Assembly: GCA_050953285.1 (NCBI GenBank)
Contig: JBMNMK010000002.1
Location: 124,001 to 188,000, forward strand
Length of the DNA: 64,000 bases
Direction: 5' to 3'
From: Olsenella_K sp050953285
GTDB taxonomy: Bacteria > Actinomycetota > Coriobacteriia > Coriobacteriales > Atopobiaceae
Both the position numbers and the translations under genes were made by a program. A model generated the notes under the pieces. The model did not search any database. It saw nothing but the letters and a program-made list of their open reading frames with translations, and was not told the origin of the DNA. Within the stretch, counting starts at the first letter, position 1, and each line of letters starts with the position of its first letter. Shown here piece after piece: positions 50,401-59,236 of the stretch.

Positions 50401-51732
50401 GGCGCGCTCGTTGGCGGCAATCTTTCTGCTGATAGCGCGCCACAGCTCCACGTTCTTCTCGTCCAGACCTGAGAAGCGGGCCTGGTCGTAGTCCTCAAGC
50501 GCAGCTCGGATGGCCTCTTGCAGCGCGCCGGATTTTTGCCCCATCTCCACGTGTACAATGCGGCGAGGCTCACGCGCTGCATCGGTGCCGCTCATGAGGT
50601 TCACGGTGGCAGGACCTGGCTGCGTGGTGGTCTCAAGGTAGCCTTTCAAGGAAAGTTTGGAGAGCTGGGCTGAGAGCAAGACGTTGCTCAGGCCCAGGTA
50701 TTCTGCCAGCTCACCACGTGTGCAGCCGCTCGTCACCAGGACAAATGCGCACGCGCGCACGTCGCTCAACGCGAGTTCAAACTGCTGGGCCACAGTGGTG
50801 AGAAAGCGGTCTAAGAGCTTGTCGGCAAAAAAGACATCAGCCAGCGCGCTTTCTGCCATACTCTGGTCAACATGGACCGTGAGACGCTCTTTTCCCAGCT
50901 GCTTGGTGGAGGGCAGATACGGCGCCACGGAGCCGTCGCCGGCAAATTGGAGGAGAAACGCGTAGATCTCCGGGCGACGCACAGCATATTCGTCCTTATC
51001 GTATACCTGCTTGTAGAAGTCGCGGTAGTACTGGATCACGTTGAGCTTCATCTGCACGGTTGAGGCAAGCGTGCCTTGCGACACCAGCGAATGCGCTGTC
51101 TTCACGTAGTAGTAGAGCGGCACGGTCAGAGGGTAGATGGCGCGGCAGCGCAAGACATACTCCATATTGAAGATGAAGTCCTCTGACCAGCTGATGTCCG
51201 GATCCATGCGCAGATGGTGCGCCTCTATGATGGAGCGGCGATAGAGCTTGTTCCACAGCACTCCATAGTAGAAATCTGCGGGGTTTCTCATCATGAAATC
51301 CGCGTACTCTTCACGCGTGAGGGTACGGTCCAGGTCGATGTCTCCTTTGGGTGCAACGCGTGAGCCAACGACTCGGTAGAAATCGCAGATGACCATGTCT
51401 GCATCGTGCTCTTGGAGCGCGCGCACCATAAGGCGACACGCCTCAGGACTGATCCAATCATCGGCATCAAGAAATTGAATGTAGTCACCTTGCGCTGCAT
51501 CAAGCGCAGTATTTCTGGCGCATGAGACACCTGCATTTTCCTGGGAAATCAGGCGCACGCGCGCGTCGTGCGCTGCATAGTCTGAAACTATTTCCGGGGT
51601 GGAGTCGTGGCTGCCATCGTCTACCACGATCAGCTCAAAGTCTTGAAAGTCCTGCGCCAAGATGCTGTCGATGCAGCGGCCAAGGTACTTCTGTGCATTG
51701 TAGGCGGGAACAATGATGCTTATCTGTGGCAT
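50386..51732 (-). CDS. Family 2 glycosyltransferase fused to a MarR-like winged-helix domain
   Basis: This 448-residue protein has a GT-A glycosyltransferase at residues 1-235: IIVPAYNAQKYLGRCIDSIL, VVDDGS, the metal/nucleotide motif FLDADDW (D89, D91) and WSEDFIFNMEYVLR. After a linker, residues about 300-448 read as a MarR-type winged helix: LALSDVRACAFVLVTSGCTRGELAEYLGLSNVLLSAQLSKLSLKGYLET, a wing with RRIVHVEM, and a C-terminal helical dimerisation-like part ending NVELWRAISRKIAANERAI. No membrane helix is present. The joint lies inside an unbroken frame. AAGGAG precedes the ATG. Confidence 0.85.
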   Translation of the reverse strand: MPQISIIVPAYNAQKYLGRCIDSILAQDFQDFELIVVDDGSHDSTPEIVSDYAAHDARVRLISQENAGVSCARNTALDAAQGDYIQFLDADDWISPEACRLMVRALQEHDADMVICDFYRVVGSRVAPKGDIDLDRTLTREEYADFMMRNPADFYYGVLWNKLYRRSIIEAHHLRMDPDISWSEDFIFNMEYVLRCRAIYPLTVPLYYYVKTAHSLVSQGTLASTVQMKLNVIQYYRDFYKQVYDKDEYAVRRPEIYAFLLQFAGDGSVAPYLPSTKQLGKERLTVHVDQSMAESALADVFFADKLLDRFLTTVAQQFELALSDVRACAFVLVTSGCTRGELAEYLGLSNVLLSAQLSKLSLKGYLETTTQPGPATVNLMSGTDAAREPRRIVHVEMGQKSGALQEAIRAALEDYDQARFSGLDEKNVELWRAISRKIAANERAILAR

Positions 51733-51861
51733 GCGCGGCTCCTTTGAGAATACTCATACGCCTCCATTGTAGCCGCCTGGCACACCCGTGACTGGTTTGA
51801 GACATAACTGCAGTTGCGATGCGCTATCTTCAAGAGAGGGGGTTCAAGGGGCAGGGGACAC

Positions 51862-52680
51862 ATGGATGGTTGTGCAACACAAGCTCGCTGTTCAAGCAGT
51901 AATGACAGCGCACGCAGCAGTGAGACCAGCGCACGCGGCATAGCTTTTGCCAGCGATTTTGACGGAACGCTCTGCGCGGAAGGCACCTGGTGTAGCTTTG
52001 ATGAGAGAGATATAGACGCAATTAGGGCTTTTCGTGCACGCGGTGGTCTTTTTGGGATAAGCACCGGTCGCTCTGTAGGAGGCCTCATTCATGCCATCAA
52101 TGCATCTCAAGCGCCGCTTGCCCTTGACTTCATTATTGCAGCTACCGGGTCATATGTGGTGGATGGCACGGGGAGATGCATCCTCAAAGCAGAGGCCAAC
52201 CTCACCGCTCTTGCTCAGGTGATTGACCGCTTTGGCCCAACCTACCCTTTGGTAGTGCAGGGCGGAGACCACATGTATACCTTCTCTGCTCCCGCGCGAG
52301 ACCAGGTGCATATAGATTCGCTGCAGGATATGGCAGGTGCCCTTGGAGTTTCCCTCAGATGCACCTCTCCTCAAGATGCGCAAGAGGTTGCGGCGTGGAT
52401 CAACACCCAGCTGGGCCAAGACCTGGTGGCCTATGAGAATGTGCGCAACGTGGACGTAGTGGGTCGCGGGAGTTCAAAAGGCCGAGCACTCAGGGCGGTG
52501 AAGGCGCACGTCAGCGCAGAGCAGACGGCGGCCATCGGGGATTCATACAATGACCTCTCCATGCTCATTTCGGCCGATACGGCGTTTACCTTTGCGGACG
52601 CTCCCGACGTCGTCAAAGCGCGCGTGGACAAGATCGTATCGTCTGTGAGCGAAGCACTGGCCTTTGTGCAAGACCTGTAG
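51862..52680 (+). CDS. HAD-superfamily hydrolase, Cof subfamily
   Basis: This 272-residue phosphatase has motif I SDFDGTLC, motif II STGRS, the motif III Lys in GSSKGRALRAV and motif IV IGDSYNDLSML. It is a Cof-type HAD like the one at 3.6 kb. The first 25 residues (Ser/Arg-rich) are atypical. Start at ATG 51862 after GGGGCAGGGG; no membrane or signal segment. It diverges from the glycosyltransferase gene and converges on trkH. Confidence 0.83.
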   Translation: MDGCATQARCSSSNDSARSSETSARGIAFASDFDGTLCAEGTWCSFDERDIDAIRAFRARGGLFGISTGRSVGGLIHAINASQAPLALDFIIAATGSYVVDGTGRCILKAEANLTALAQVIDRFGPTYPLVVQGGDHMYTFSAPARDQVHIDSLQDMAGALGVSLRCTSPQDAQEVAAWINTQLGQDLVAYENVRNVDVVGRGSSKGRALRAVKAHVSAEQTAAIGDSYNDLSMLISADTAFTFADAPDVVKARVDKIVSSVSEALAFVQDL

Positions 52681-52709
52681 GCAGCGCACACAGCCGCCTG
52701 CGTTCTAAC

Positions 52710-54194
52710 CTATGCCTTTACGAGCTTGTTCTTTACGCGCTTGCCCGTCTTGATGATGCCGCCAGACCATACGCCCGGGCTCAACATGACCAGGACCGGC
52801 ATGATTTCCAGACGTCCCGCCAGCATGTCAAACATGAGCACGATTTTGGAGAAGTAGCTGAAGTCCGCATAGTTGCTCATAGGACCTATCTCTGCCAGGC
52901 CAGGACCTATGTTGTTGAGCGTTGCGGCAACGGCAGCAAAGTTTGCCTCAAAGGAGAAGTTGTCTACGCTGATGGCAAAGACGGAGATGGCAAAAACAAT
53001 CACATAAATGATCAAGAAGATGGAGACAGAGCGCACCTGATCCTCTGCAATAGGCTCGCCATCCATGCGGAGTTTCTGCACGTTTCTGGGGTGTACGTAA
53101 GAAGAAATGCCTCTGCGTGCTGCGCGGAAGAAGATGATGATACGTGAAACTTTGATGCCGCCACCGGTGCTGCCAGCACAGGCGCCGCAGCACATCAAAA
53201 GCAACAAGATGCCCTTGGAGAAAGGCGGCCACAGGTTGAAGTCCACGGTGGAATAACCCGTGGTGGTGATGATACTTGCCACCTGAAACAAGGAGTGCTG
53301 GATGCTTTGTCCTACGCTGGGGTAGAGGGTGTAGGTATTGAGCGTGATCAAAACAATGGCGCCAATGATGATGGCCAAATAGATCCTGACCTCGTCCATC
53401 TTGAGTGCCGTCTTGATGCGCTTACTTGAGATGAGGTAGTAGAAGCTGAAGTTTACGCCAAACGCAATCATAAAGATTGAAATCACGATCTGTTGGAAGC
53501 TTGTGTAAGATGCGCACGAATCGTTCAAGATGCCAAAGCCACCCGTACCTGCGCTCCCGAAGGTAATGCATAAAGCATCAAACCAATACATGCCTGAGAG
53601 CAGCAGGATCACAATCTGCAGGATGGTCATGCTGAGATAGATGCTGTAGAGGATCTTGGCGGTATCATGCACGCGCGGCACAAACTTGGAGACGTTATAG
53701 CCAGGGCTTTCTGCCTTCATGAGGTTCATCTGAGATCCCGAGCGCACGGGAAACATCATGAGGATGAACACCAAAACGCCCATACCGCCAATCCAGTGGG
53801 AAAAGCTCCGCCAAAAGCGGGTAGCATGAGAGAGTGCCTCCACATCTCTCAGAATGGAGGCACCGGTGGTTGTGAATCCGGAGATGGTCTCAAAGAGCGC
53901 GTCAAGATAATGGGGTATCTCGCCCGTAAGCGTAAAAGGCAGCGCGCCAAAAATGGAGAGCACGACCCAACCCAAAGATGCTGCTACCATGCCATCTTTT
54001 GAGTAGATTTCGGTGTTATGCGGCTTGTGGACGGCACCAAATGCGCCCAGCGCCAGGCAGAGTACCATGCAGAACAGGAAGACAAATCCCTGGGACTCGC
54101 CGTAGATGAGTGCAATTGCGCAGGGTAGGCTCATGATGGCGCCTTCCACCACCAGCACCCATGCCAATACATAGCCAATCATTCGGTAGTTCAC
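52710..54194 (-). CDS. trkH: TrkH-type potassium uptake channel subunit
   Basis: This 494-residue membrane protein has the four pore-loop repeats of the Trk/Ktr superfamily: SGFTTTGASI, GSAGTGGFGI, SIITTTGYST and NNIGPGLAEIG, each with the filter glycine, plus long paired helices. It carries K+ into the cell under TrkA control. The stop of trkA lies 17 bp upstream on the same strand, so the two form a trkA-trkH operon. Confidence 0.95.
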   Translation of the reverse strand: MNYRMIGYVLAWVLVVEGAIMSLPCAIALIYGESQGFVFLFCMVLCLALGAFGAVHKPHNTEIYSKDGMVAASLGWVVLSIFGALPFTLTGEIPHYLDALFETISGFTTTGASILRDVEALSHATRFWRSFSHWIGGMGVLVFILMMFPVRSGSQMNLMKAESPGYNVSKFVPRVHDTAKILYSIYLSMTILQIVILLLSGMYWFDALCITFGSAGTGGFGILNDSCASYTSFQQIVISIFMIAFGVNFSFYYLISSKRIKTALKMDEVRIYLAIIIGAIVLITLNTYTLYPSVGQSIQHSLFQVASIITTTGYSTVDFNLWPPFSKGILLLLMCCGACAGSTGGGIKVSRIIIFFRAARRGISSYVHPRNVQKLRMDGEPIAEDQVRSVSIFLIIYVIVFAISVFAISVDNFSFEANFAAVAATLNNIGPGLAEIGPMSNYADFSYFSKIVLMFDMLAGRLEIMPVLVMLSPGVWSGGIIKTGKRVKNKLVKA

Positions 54195-54211
54195 GCTGCG
54201 CGCCCCTGTCC

Positions 54212-55567
54212 TTAGGCGAGAATATCGCTGATATCTTGAAATCCAATATTGGTGGTGATTACAATCACGGCGTCTCCCTTGGCTAGCTTGTCGCTGCCGG
54301 TGGGGACAATCAGTTTGCCGTGCCTATAGATGGCGCCGATAAGAACATTCTTCTTGAGCTGCATTTCCTGCAGCTTGACACCGGTGACGGCGGAGTTTTC
54401 ATGGATGGTGAACTCAAGCGCCTCTGCGCGGCCATCGAGCATCTTGTACATGACCTCGACGTTTGAGCCCATACCGTTGCGGGTGGCGCGCACAAAGCGC
54501 ACGATGGTCTCGGAAGTGATGGAGCGCGGAGAGACGATGGCGTCCAGGTTGAGTTTTTTGACCACCGAGTCAACTTCCATGTGGCTCAGTTTGGTGATGA
54601 CCTTGTATCGGATGATGTCTTTGGCGTAGAGCGACAAGATGATGTTTTCCTCGTCTATGCTGGTGCTGGCCAGCATAGAATCCATGGTCTCTATATGCTC
54701 TTCTTTCAAGAACTCCTGGTCAGAGCCATCGCCGTGGATGATGGTTGCGTTGGGCAGCAGGCCGGAGAGCTCCTCACAGCGCGCGTAGTCCTTCTCGATG
54801 ATCTTCACGTCTATGTCTGACTTGGCCAAGATCTTTGCTAGGTAGTAGGAGACGCGGCCGCCGCCTATGATGAGCGTGTTCTTGATGCGCTTGTTCTGCA
54901 GGCCAATCCTGCGGAAGAACTCATCTGCTGCCAGCTGTCCGGTAAAGATGGAAAGGACATCTCCGGGTTGGGTCACAAAGGAGCCGTCGGGGATGATAAC
55001 GGTATCGTCTCTTTTGGCCATGCAGACCAGGATGTTTTTAGGCAGCTTGTGGGAGAGCTCGCGCAGGCTTTGACCGACCAGCGCACACTCTTCTGGCACG
55101 GTGAAGCTGATGATGCTTGCGCGGTGTTTGCCAAAGCCATAGACCTCCGATGCCTGAGGGAAGCGCAAGAGATGGGATATCTCTTTTGCAGCCTCAAACT
55201 CTGGATTGATGGTCATAGATACGCCCAGCTCCTCCTGGAGGAAGTTTCTCTCCGCAGAGTAGATGGGGTTTCTCACGCGGGCAATGGTGCTGCAATCGGA
55301 GGCTTTCTTGGCTAGCACGCAGCACAAGAGGTTGACTTCGTCACTTTGCGTGACGGCAATCAGCATATCGGTATGCTCAATGCCTGCCTCGGAGAGCGTT
55401 TTGAAGCTGGTGGCATTACCCACTACGCCCATCACGTCGTATATGGTAGATACGCTGTCGACACGCTCTGCATCGGTATCAACAACGGTGACATCGTTGT
55501 CTTCTTGGGCGAGCTCAGCGGCTATGGTGCGACCAACTTTGCCGCATCCAACTACAATGACCTGCAT
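54212..55567 (-). CDS. trkA: TrkA, cytoplasmic regulator of K+ uptake (two RCK domains)
   Basis: This 451-residue protein has two tandem RCK units, each with a Rossmann NAD site (VIVVGCGKVGRTIAAELA at residue 3 and TLIIGGGRVSYYLAKIL at about 230) and a TrkA_C domain (SFTVPEECALVGQSL...; ...SAVTGVKLQEM). It gates TrkH by nucleotide binding. The start is ATG 55567: the frame is open for more than 200 codons upstream, but the family N-terminus begins exactly here and a promoter lies just upstream. Confidence 0.95.
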   Translation of the reverse strand: MQVIVVGCGKVGRTIAAELAQEDNDVTVVDTDAERVDSVSTIYDVMGVVGNATSFKTLSEAGIEHTDMLIAVTQSDEVNLLCCVLAKKASDCSTIARVRNPIYSAERNFLQEELGVSMTINPEFEAAKEISHLLRFPQASEVYGFGKHRASIISFTVPEECALVGQSLRELSHKLPKNILVCMAKRDDTVIIPDGSFVTQPGDVLSIFTGQLAADEFFRRIGLQNKRIKNTLIIGGGRVSYYLAKILAKSDIDVKIIEKDYARCEELSGLLPNATIIHGDGSDQEFLKEEHIETMDSMLASTSIDEENIILSLYAKDIIRYKVITKLSHMEVDSVVKKLNLDAIVSPRSITSETIVRFVRATRNGMGSNVEVMYKMLDGRAEALEFTIHENSAVTGVKLQEMQLKKNVLIGAIYRHGKLIVPTGSDKLAKGDAVIVITTNIGFQDISDILA

Positions 55568-55603
55568 AGGAAATTCTTTTCTCGAAAGTGGTACTCGGAA
55601 GAA

Positions 55604-55632
55604 ATTATAGTAGCACTTCACATGGATCAATA
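55604..55632 (-). promoter_or_regulatory. Predicted promoter of the trkA-trkH operon
   Basis: On the minus strand TATTGA (55627-55632), a 17-bp spacer and TATAAT (55604-55609). The start would give an untranslated leader of about 30 bases. A divergent -10-like TAGAAT (55720-55725) serves ettA. Confidence 0.7.
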
Positions 55633-55768
55633 AACACATGTTGAAGGAAGCTTGTTGTGCATGTAGAGGTCTCGTGGTGCTGGCCGCAAACGTGAGCGCA
55701 CCCTGCAGCGCATATCCCGTAGAATGGTGCTGTATTTCCTCATTTTCTTTTGTATTCAAGGAGAACAC

Positions 55769-57448
55769 ATGGCAGAGTTCATCTACCAGATGGAGCGCGT
55801 TCGTAAAGATTTTGATAATAAGGTCATCTTGGATGATGTCACCATGGGATTTTTCCCGGGAGCAAAAATAGGCGTGGTCGGTCCTAATGGCATGGGCAAA
55901 TCCACCCTGCTCAAGATCATGGCTGGCGTGGAGGATACCACTAACGGTGAGGCGCGCTTGAGCGCCGGCTATACCGTGGGATATCTGCCCCAAGAGCCTG
56001 TGTTGGATGCCGATAAGACCGTGAAGGAGAATATCGAGCAAGCTTTTGGCGACATTCTGGCAAAGATTGCCCGCTTCAACCAGGTCAGTGAAGAGATGGC
56101 AGACCCCGATGCGGATTTTGATGCGCTCATGGCGGAGATGGGAGAGCTTCAGACCCAGATAGATGCCGCAAACGGCTGGGACCTTGACTCGCAGCTCTCC
56201 CAGGCTATGGACGCGCTGCAATGCCCTGACCCGGACGAATCAGTAGAGCATCTCTCCGGCGGAGAGCGCCGCCGTGTAGCACTTTGCAAAATCCTGCTTG
56301 AGGCGCCCGACCTGCTTTTGCTTGATGAGCCGACCAACCACCTGGACGCAGAGAGCGTCTTGTGGCTGGAGCAGTTCCTCAAAAACTACCCGGGCGCGGT
56401 CTTGGCCATCACGCATGATCGCTATTTCCTGGACAACGTGGCCGAATGGATCTGTGAGGTGGACCGCGGCACGCTTTACCCCTACAAGGGTAACTACTCA
56501 ACCTACCTAGAGACCAAGGCTGCCCGTCTGGAGATGGAGAGCAAACAGAGTGCTCGCCGCGCCAAGAAGATGAAGAGCGAGCTTGAATGGGTGAGGAGTT
56601 CCCAGAAGGCACGCCAGGCCAAGAGCAAGGCGCGTCTAGCCGCATATGAGCAGATGGAAGCAGAGGCTAAGCGCAGCAAAGACATCGACTTCACGGAGAT
56701 CCACATTCCGCTCGGTCCTCGCCTGGGTGCCAAGGTATTGGAGGTCAACCACCTTCACAAGGCCTTTGGAGACCGCGTTCTTATCGACGATCTCTCCTTT
56801 ACGCTGCCTAGAAATGGCATTGTGGGCGTGATTGGTCCCAACGGCGTGGGCAAGTCCACGCTGTTCAAGATGATCGTCGGCCAGGAGGCGCCGACGTCGG
56901 GCACCCTTGAGCTGGGAGAAACCGTGCAGATCTCCTACGTCGACCAAAATCGTGAGGGCATTTTGGGCGATAAGAACGTGTGGGAAGTGGTCTCTGATGG
57001 CAATGATTTCATGCGCGTGGGCGAGCAGGAAATTCCCAGCAGAGCCTATGTGTCGGCCTTTGGCTTTAAGGGTACTGACCAGCAGAAACGCGCCGGCGTG
57101 CTCTCGGGCGGTGAGCGTAACCGCCTAAACCTTGCCCTGACGCTCAAGCAGGGCGGAAACCTGCTCTTGCTCGACGAGCCCACCAATGACCTGGATACGG
57201 AGACGCTTGAGAGCTTGGAAGAGGCGCTTCTGGAGTTCCCGGGTTGCTCGCTCATCACGAGCCATGACCGCTGGTTTATGGACCGCATCTGCACCCATAT
57301 CCTGGCCTGGGAAGGCAGCGACGACGCGCCGGGCACGTGGCATTGGTTTGAGGGCAACTTTGCCGATTACCAGCGTGATAGAGAGAAGCGCTTAGGGCCA
57401 GATCTCTCCAAGCCACACCGCCTGCATCGCAAGCTCTCTCGTGACTAG
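55769..57448 (+). CDS. ettA: ABC-F protein EttA, energy-dependent translational throttle
   Basis: This 559-residue soluble protein has two ABC domains with Walker A GPNGMGKST and GPNGVGKST, signatures LSGGERRR and LSGGERNR, and Walker B LLLLDEPTNHLD and LLLLDEPTNDLD. The ABC-F linker (about 240-320) is present, along with the arm-like insert in the first domain. Length matches EttA (about 555). It binds the ribosomal E site and gates elongation by ATP/ADP ratio. AAGGAG lies before ATG 55769; 15 codons upstream in frame are not used. Confidence 0.93.
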   Translation: MAEFIYQMERVRKDFDNKVILDDVTMGFFPGAKIGVVGPNGMGKSTLLKIMAGVEDTTNGEARLSAGYTVGYLPQEPVLDADKTVKENIEQAFGDILAKIARFNQVSEEMADPDADFDALMAEMGELQTQIDAANGWDLDSQLSQAMDALQCPDPDESVEHLSGGERRRVALCKILLEAPDLLLLDEPTNHLDAESVLWLEQFLKNYPGAVLAITHDRYFLDNVAEWICEVDRGTLYPYKGNYSTYLETKAARLEMESKQSARRAKKMKSELEWVRSSQKARQAKSKARLAAYEQMEAEAKRSKDIDFTEIHIPLGPRLGAKVLEVNHLHKAFGDRVLIDDLSFTLPRNGIVGVIGPNGVGKSTLFKMIVGQEAPTSGTLELGETVQISYVDQNREGILGDKNVWEVVSDGNDFMRVGEQEIPSRAYVSAFGFKGTDQQKRAGVLSGGERNRLNLALTLKQGGNLLLLDEPTNDLDTETLESLEEALLEFPGCSLITSHDRWFMDRICTHILAWEGSDDAPGTWHWFEGNFADYQRDREKRLGPDLSKPHRLHRKLSRD

Positions 57449-57455
57449 AGGCAAC

Positions 57456-57947
57456 ATGACGGGCGAGCAATACAAGCGCTTGGTGGCTCCGCTCAAACGT
57501 CACGCGTGGGCGCCGGTGGCGCTCACGCGCATCAATCAGCTGCTGACGCTTGCGGGCTATGTGCTCTATCCGCTGCTGCTGTGTTTGTGCTTTGTGGACG
57601 ATCGCGCTCTTTTCTGGCGCGCTTTGGCGGTGCCTGTGGTGGCATATATCATCTTTAGCCTAATACGGGCACGGATTGATGAGCCGCGCCCGCAAGATGT
57701 GCTAGACATTGAGCCGCTTCTTGAGCGGGGAGGGCACGGGAAGTCATTTCCTTCCAGGCATGTGTTCTCGTTTGCGCTGATAGCTACGTGTTGGTGCGCG
57801 TATATGCCACAAGTGGGTGCGGTGCTGCTCGTTTTAGCTGCTGTCTTAGGTGTTGTGCGCGTGGTAGGTGGTGTCCACTGGTCACGCGATGTGATCTTTG
57901 GTTACGTGGTCGGCGTGCTTGCAGGTCTTATCGTCTACCTGCTGTAG
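57456..57947 (+). CDS. PAP2-family phosphatase, membrane-bound
   Basis: This 163-residue membrane protein has the three-part PAP2 motif: ARIDEPRP, SFPSRHVFSF and GGVHWSRDVIFG, with conserved Arg, His and Asp residues, and four to five helices. Such enzymes dephosphorylate phosphatidate, undecaprenyl pyrophosphate or similar lipids at the membrane. The start (ATG 57456) overlaps nothing but lies 8 bases after the ettA stop, so the genes are probably co-transcribed. Confidence 0.85.
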   Translation: MTGEQYKRLVAPLKRHAWAPVALTRINQLLTLAGYVLYPLLLCLCFVDDRALFWRALAVPVVAYIIFSLIRARIDEPRPQDVLDIEPLLERGGHGKSFPSRHVFSFALIATCWCAYMPQVGAVLLVLAAVLGVVRVVGGVHWSRDVIFGYVVGVLAGLIVYLL

Positions 57948-57963
57948 CGGTGCGCGTGCTTGC

Positions 57964-58007
57964 TACAAGCTTGCCACGAGCTTGCCACGGGCTTGCCACG
58001 GGCTCAC
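57964..58007 (+). repeat. Short tandem repeat CTTGCCACGGG
   Basis: Three adjacent 11-bp units (CTTGCCACGAG, CTTGCCACGGG, CTTGCCACGGG) in the short gap between PAP2 and the GH25 gene, followed by TTTCTCGCCC (the GGGCGAGAA motif). Confidence 0.75.
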
Positions 58008-58025
58008 GGGTTTCTCGCCCGCGGG

Positions 58026-59228
58026 CTAACCCTGGTGCTTTGCCAGCTCGTCGGTGAGATCAATGTTTAAATCAACATTGGTGGAGATGCCCTCCACGCG
58101 ACCGGTTGAGCTGTACTGCCATACGCCAAAGGCCAGATCCATCACTGGTTTGGTGTCATAGCAGGCGTACCAAAAGCCACGGTGCGCAAACGACTCAAGA
58201 GAAAGCATGCTCAAGTCCGGCTTGTTGCCATAGATCATGGTGCGATACCCGCCCTGCTCAATGCGCGCACAAAACGCTTCTGCAATGGCATTGATCTGGT
58301 CGCTTGAAAGACTTTGGATGCGCTCGGCGTCTTTGCTGGTGGGCTCCATGTCAAACGCCACAGGGTAGTTGAGCTCGGTGCCATTGAGCTGAGAAAGCAC
58401 GAAGTCTGCCTCGGCCTCGGCCTCCTGCGTAGTGAGCGCCTGGCTGTAGAAGTATACGCCCGTATCGAGCCCCGCGTCCTTGGCTGCCTGCAGATTCTTG
58501 TGAAACTTGGCGTCAAGCGCAATGTTTCCTTTGGCAGAGCCGCGGTATCCCACGCGAATGATTGCAAAACTGATGCCGTCTTCACGCACGGCACGCCAGT
58601 TGATATCGCCTTGGTGCTCCGACACGTCCACGCCGGTCCGGCTCACCTCTTGCCCATCTACCAGGTAGTGGTAGCGCCCGTTCACACCAACCGAAAGCTG
58701 CCACCACGAATACGGGTTGGTGAGCGTCATGCTTGCATCGTGAAGCCCCGTCTCAATCGTGCGCCCGCTGGGCTCAGGCGTCGCGTTCACGCTCAGACGG
58801 CTGAGGGAGCCAAGTCCTCGCTGAGCCAGCAATACCAGTGCTAACAAGATGATTGCAACCCCAGCCACGCGGACGGGCAGGTTCAGGCGAGAAACCCGCG
58901 TTCTTGTGGCAATGTGCCGAGCGCTTCGCTGCGGTGTGGCACGTCGCGCGGAGGTGGTGCGGCTGCGGCTGGTGCTGCGGCTGCGGCTGGTGCTGTGGCT
59001 GCGGCTGGTACTGTGGCTGCGGCTGGTACTGTGGCTGCGGCTGCGGCCTGAGCCTCGCGGCGCCGTCGCGCGCGCAGGCGTGCTGCTCGCTCGTTTGCGC
59101 TGCGAAGATACGCCGGAACCGCCGCCGCTGGTAGCGCTTCTGCTGCGTTGTGTTGCGGAGTGCTGAGGTGTTCTGGCCTGGCTTTTGTGCGCGCGTGTTC
59201 TCGAACTATGCCGTGTGGAGTGGGGCAT
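58026..59228 (-). CDS. Membrane-anchored GH25 muramidase with an SR-repeat cytoplasmic tail
   Basis: This 400-residue protein has an unusual N-terminal tail (1-115) of Arg/Ser/Thr/His, including four RSHSTS-type hexamers at about 62-90. One membrane helix follows (VAGVAIILLALVLLAQ, about 121-136), then an extracellular GH25 lysozyme domain (196-400) with D201 in GVDVSEHQGDINW and D293/E295 in VAFDMEP. It would cut the MurNAc-GlcNAc bond of peptidoglycan. The tail is cytoplasmic by the positive-inside rule, unlike secreted GH25 enzymes. It starts 8 bp after pyrE ends, on the same strand. Confidence 0.87.
   Translation of the reverse strand: MPHSTRHSSRTRAHKSQARTPQHSATQRSRSATSGGGSGVSSQRKRASSTPARATAPRGSGRSRSHSTSRSHSTSRSHSTSRSRSTSRSRTTSARRATPQRSARHIATRTRVSRLNLPVRVAGVAIILLALVLLAQRGLGSLSRLSVNATPEPSGRTIETGLHDASMTLTNPYSWWQLSVGVNGRYHYLVDGQEVSRTGVDVSEHQGDINWRAVREDGISFAIIRVGYRGSAKGNIALDAKFHKNLQAAKDAGLDTGVYFYSQALTTQEAEAEADFVLSQLNGTELNYPVAFDMEPTSKDAERIQSLSSDQINAIAEAFCARIEQGGYRTMIYGNKPDLSMLSLESFAHRGFWYACYDTKPVMDLAFGVWQYSSTGRVEGISTNVDLNIDLTDELAKHQG
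58957..59050 (-). repeat. 18-bp minisatellite inside the GH25 gene
   Basis: About five tandem copies of an 18-bp unit (CTGCGGCTGGTGCTGTGG with G/A changes) encode the SRSHST/SRSRST hexapeptides. In-frame length means that copy-number changes would alter the tail without a frameshift. Confidence 0.8.
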
Positions 59229-59236
59229 AGGTGCTC

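Noticed and set aside
54212..56221. Longer TrkA reading frame of 669 residues
   Set aside because: The first 218 codons lie in the promoter region and overlap the divergent ettA gene; the TrkA family N-terminus and promoter fit ATG at 55567.
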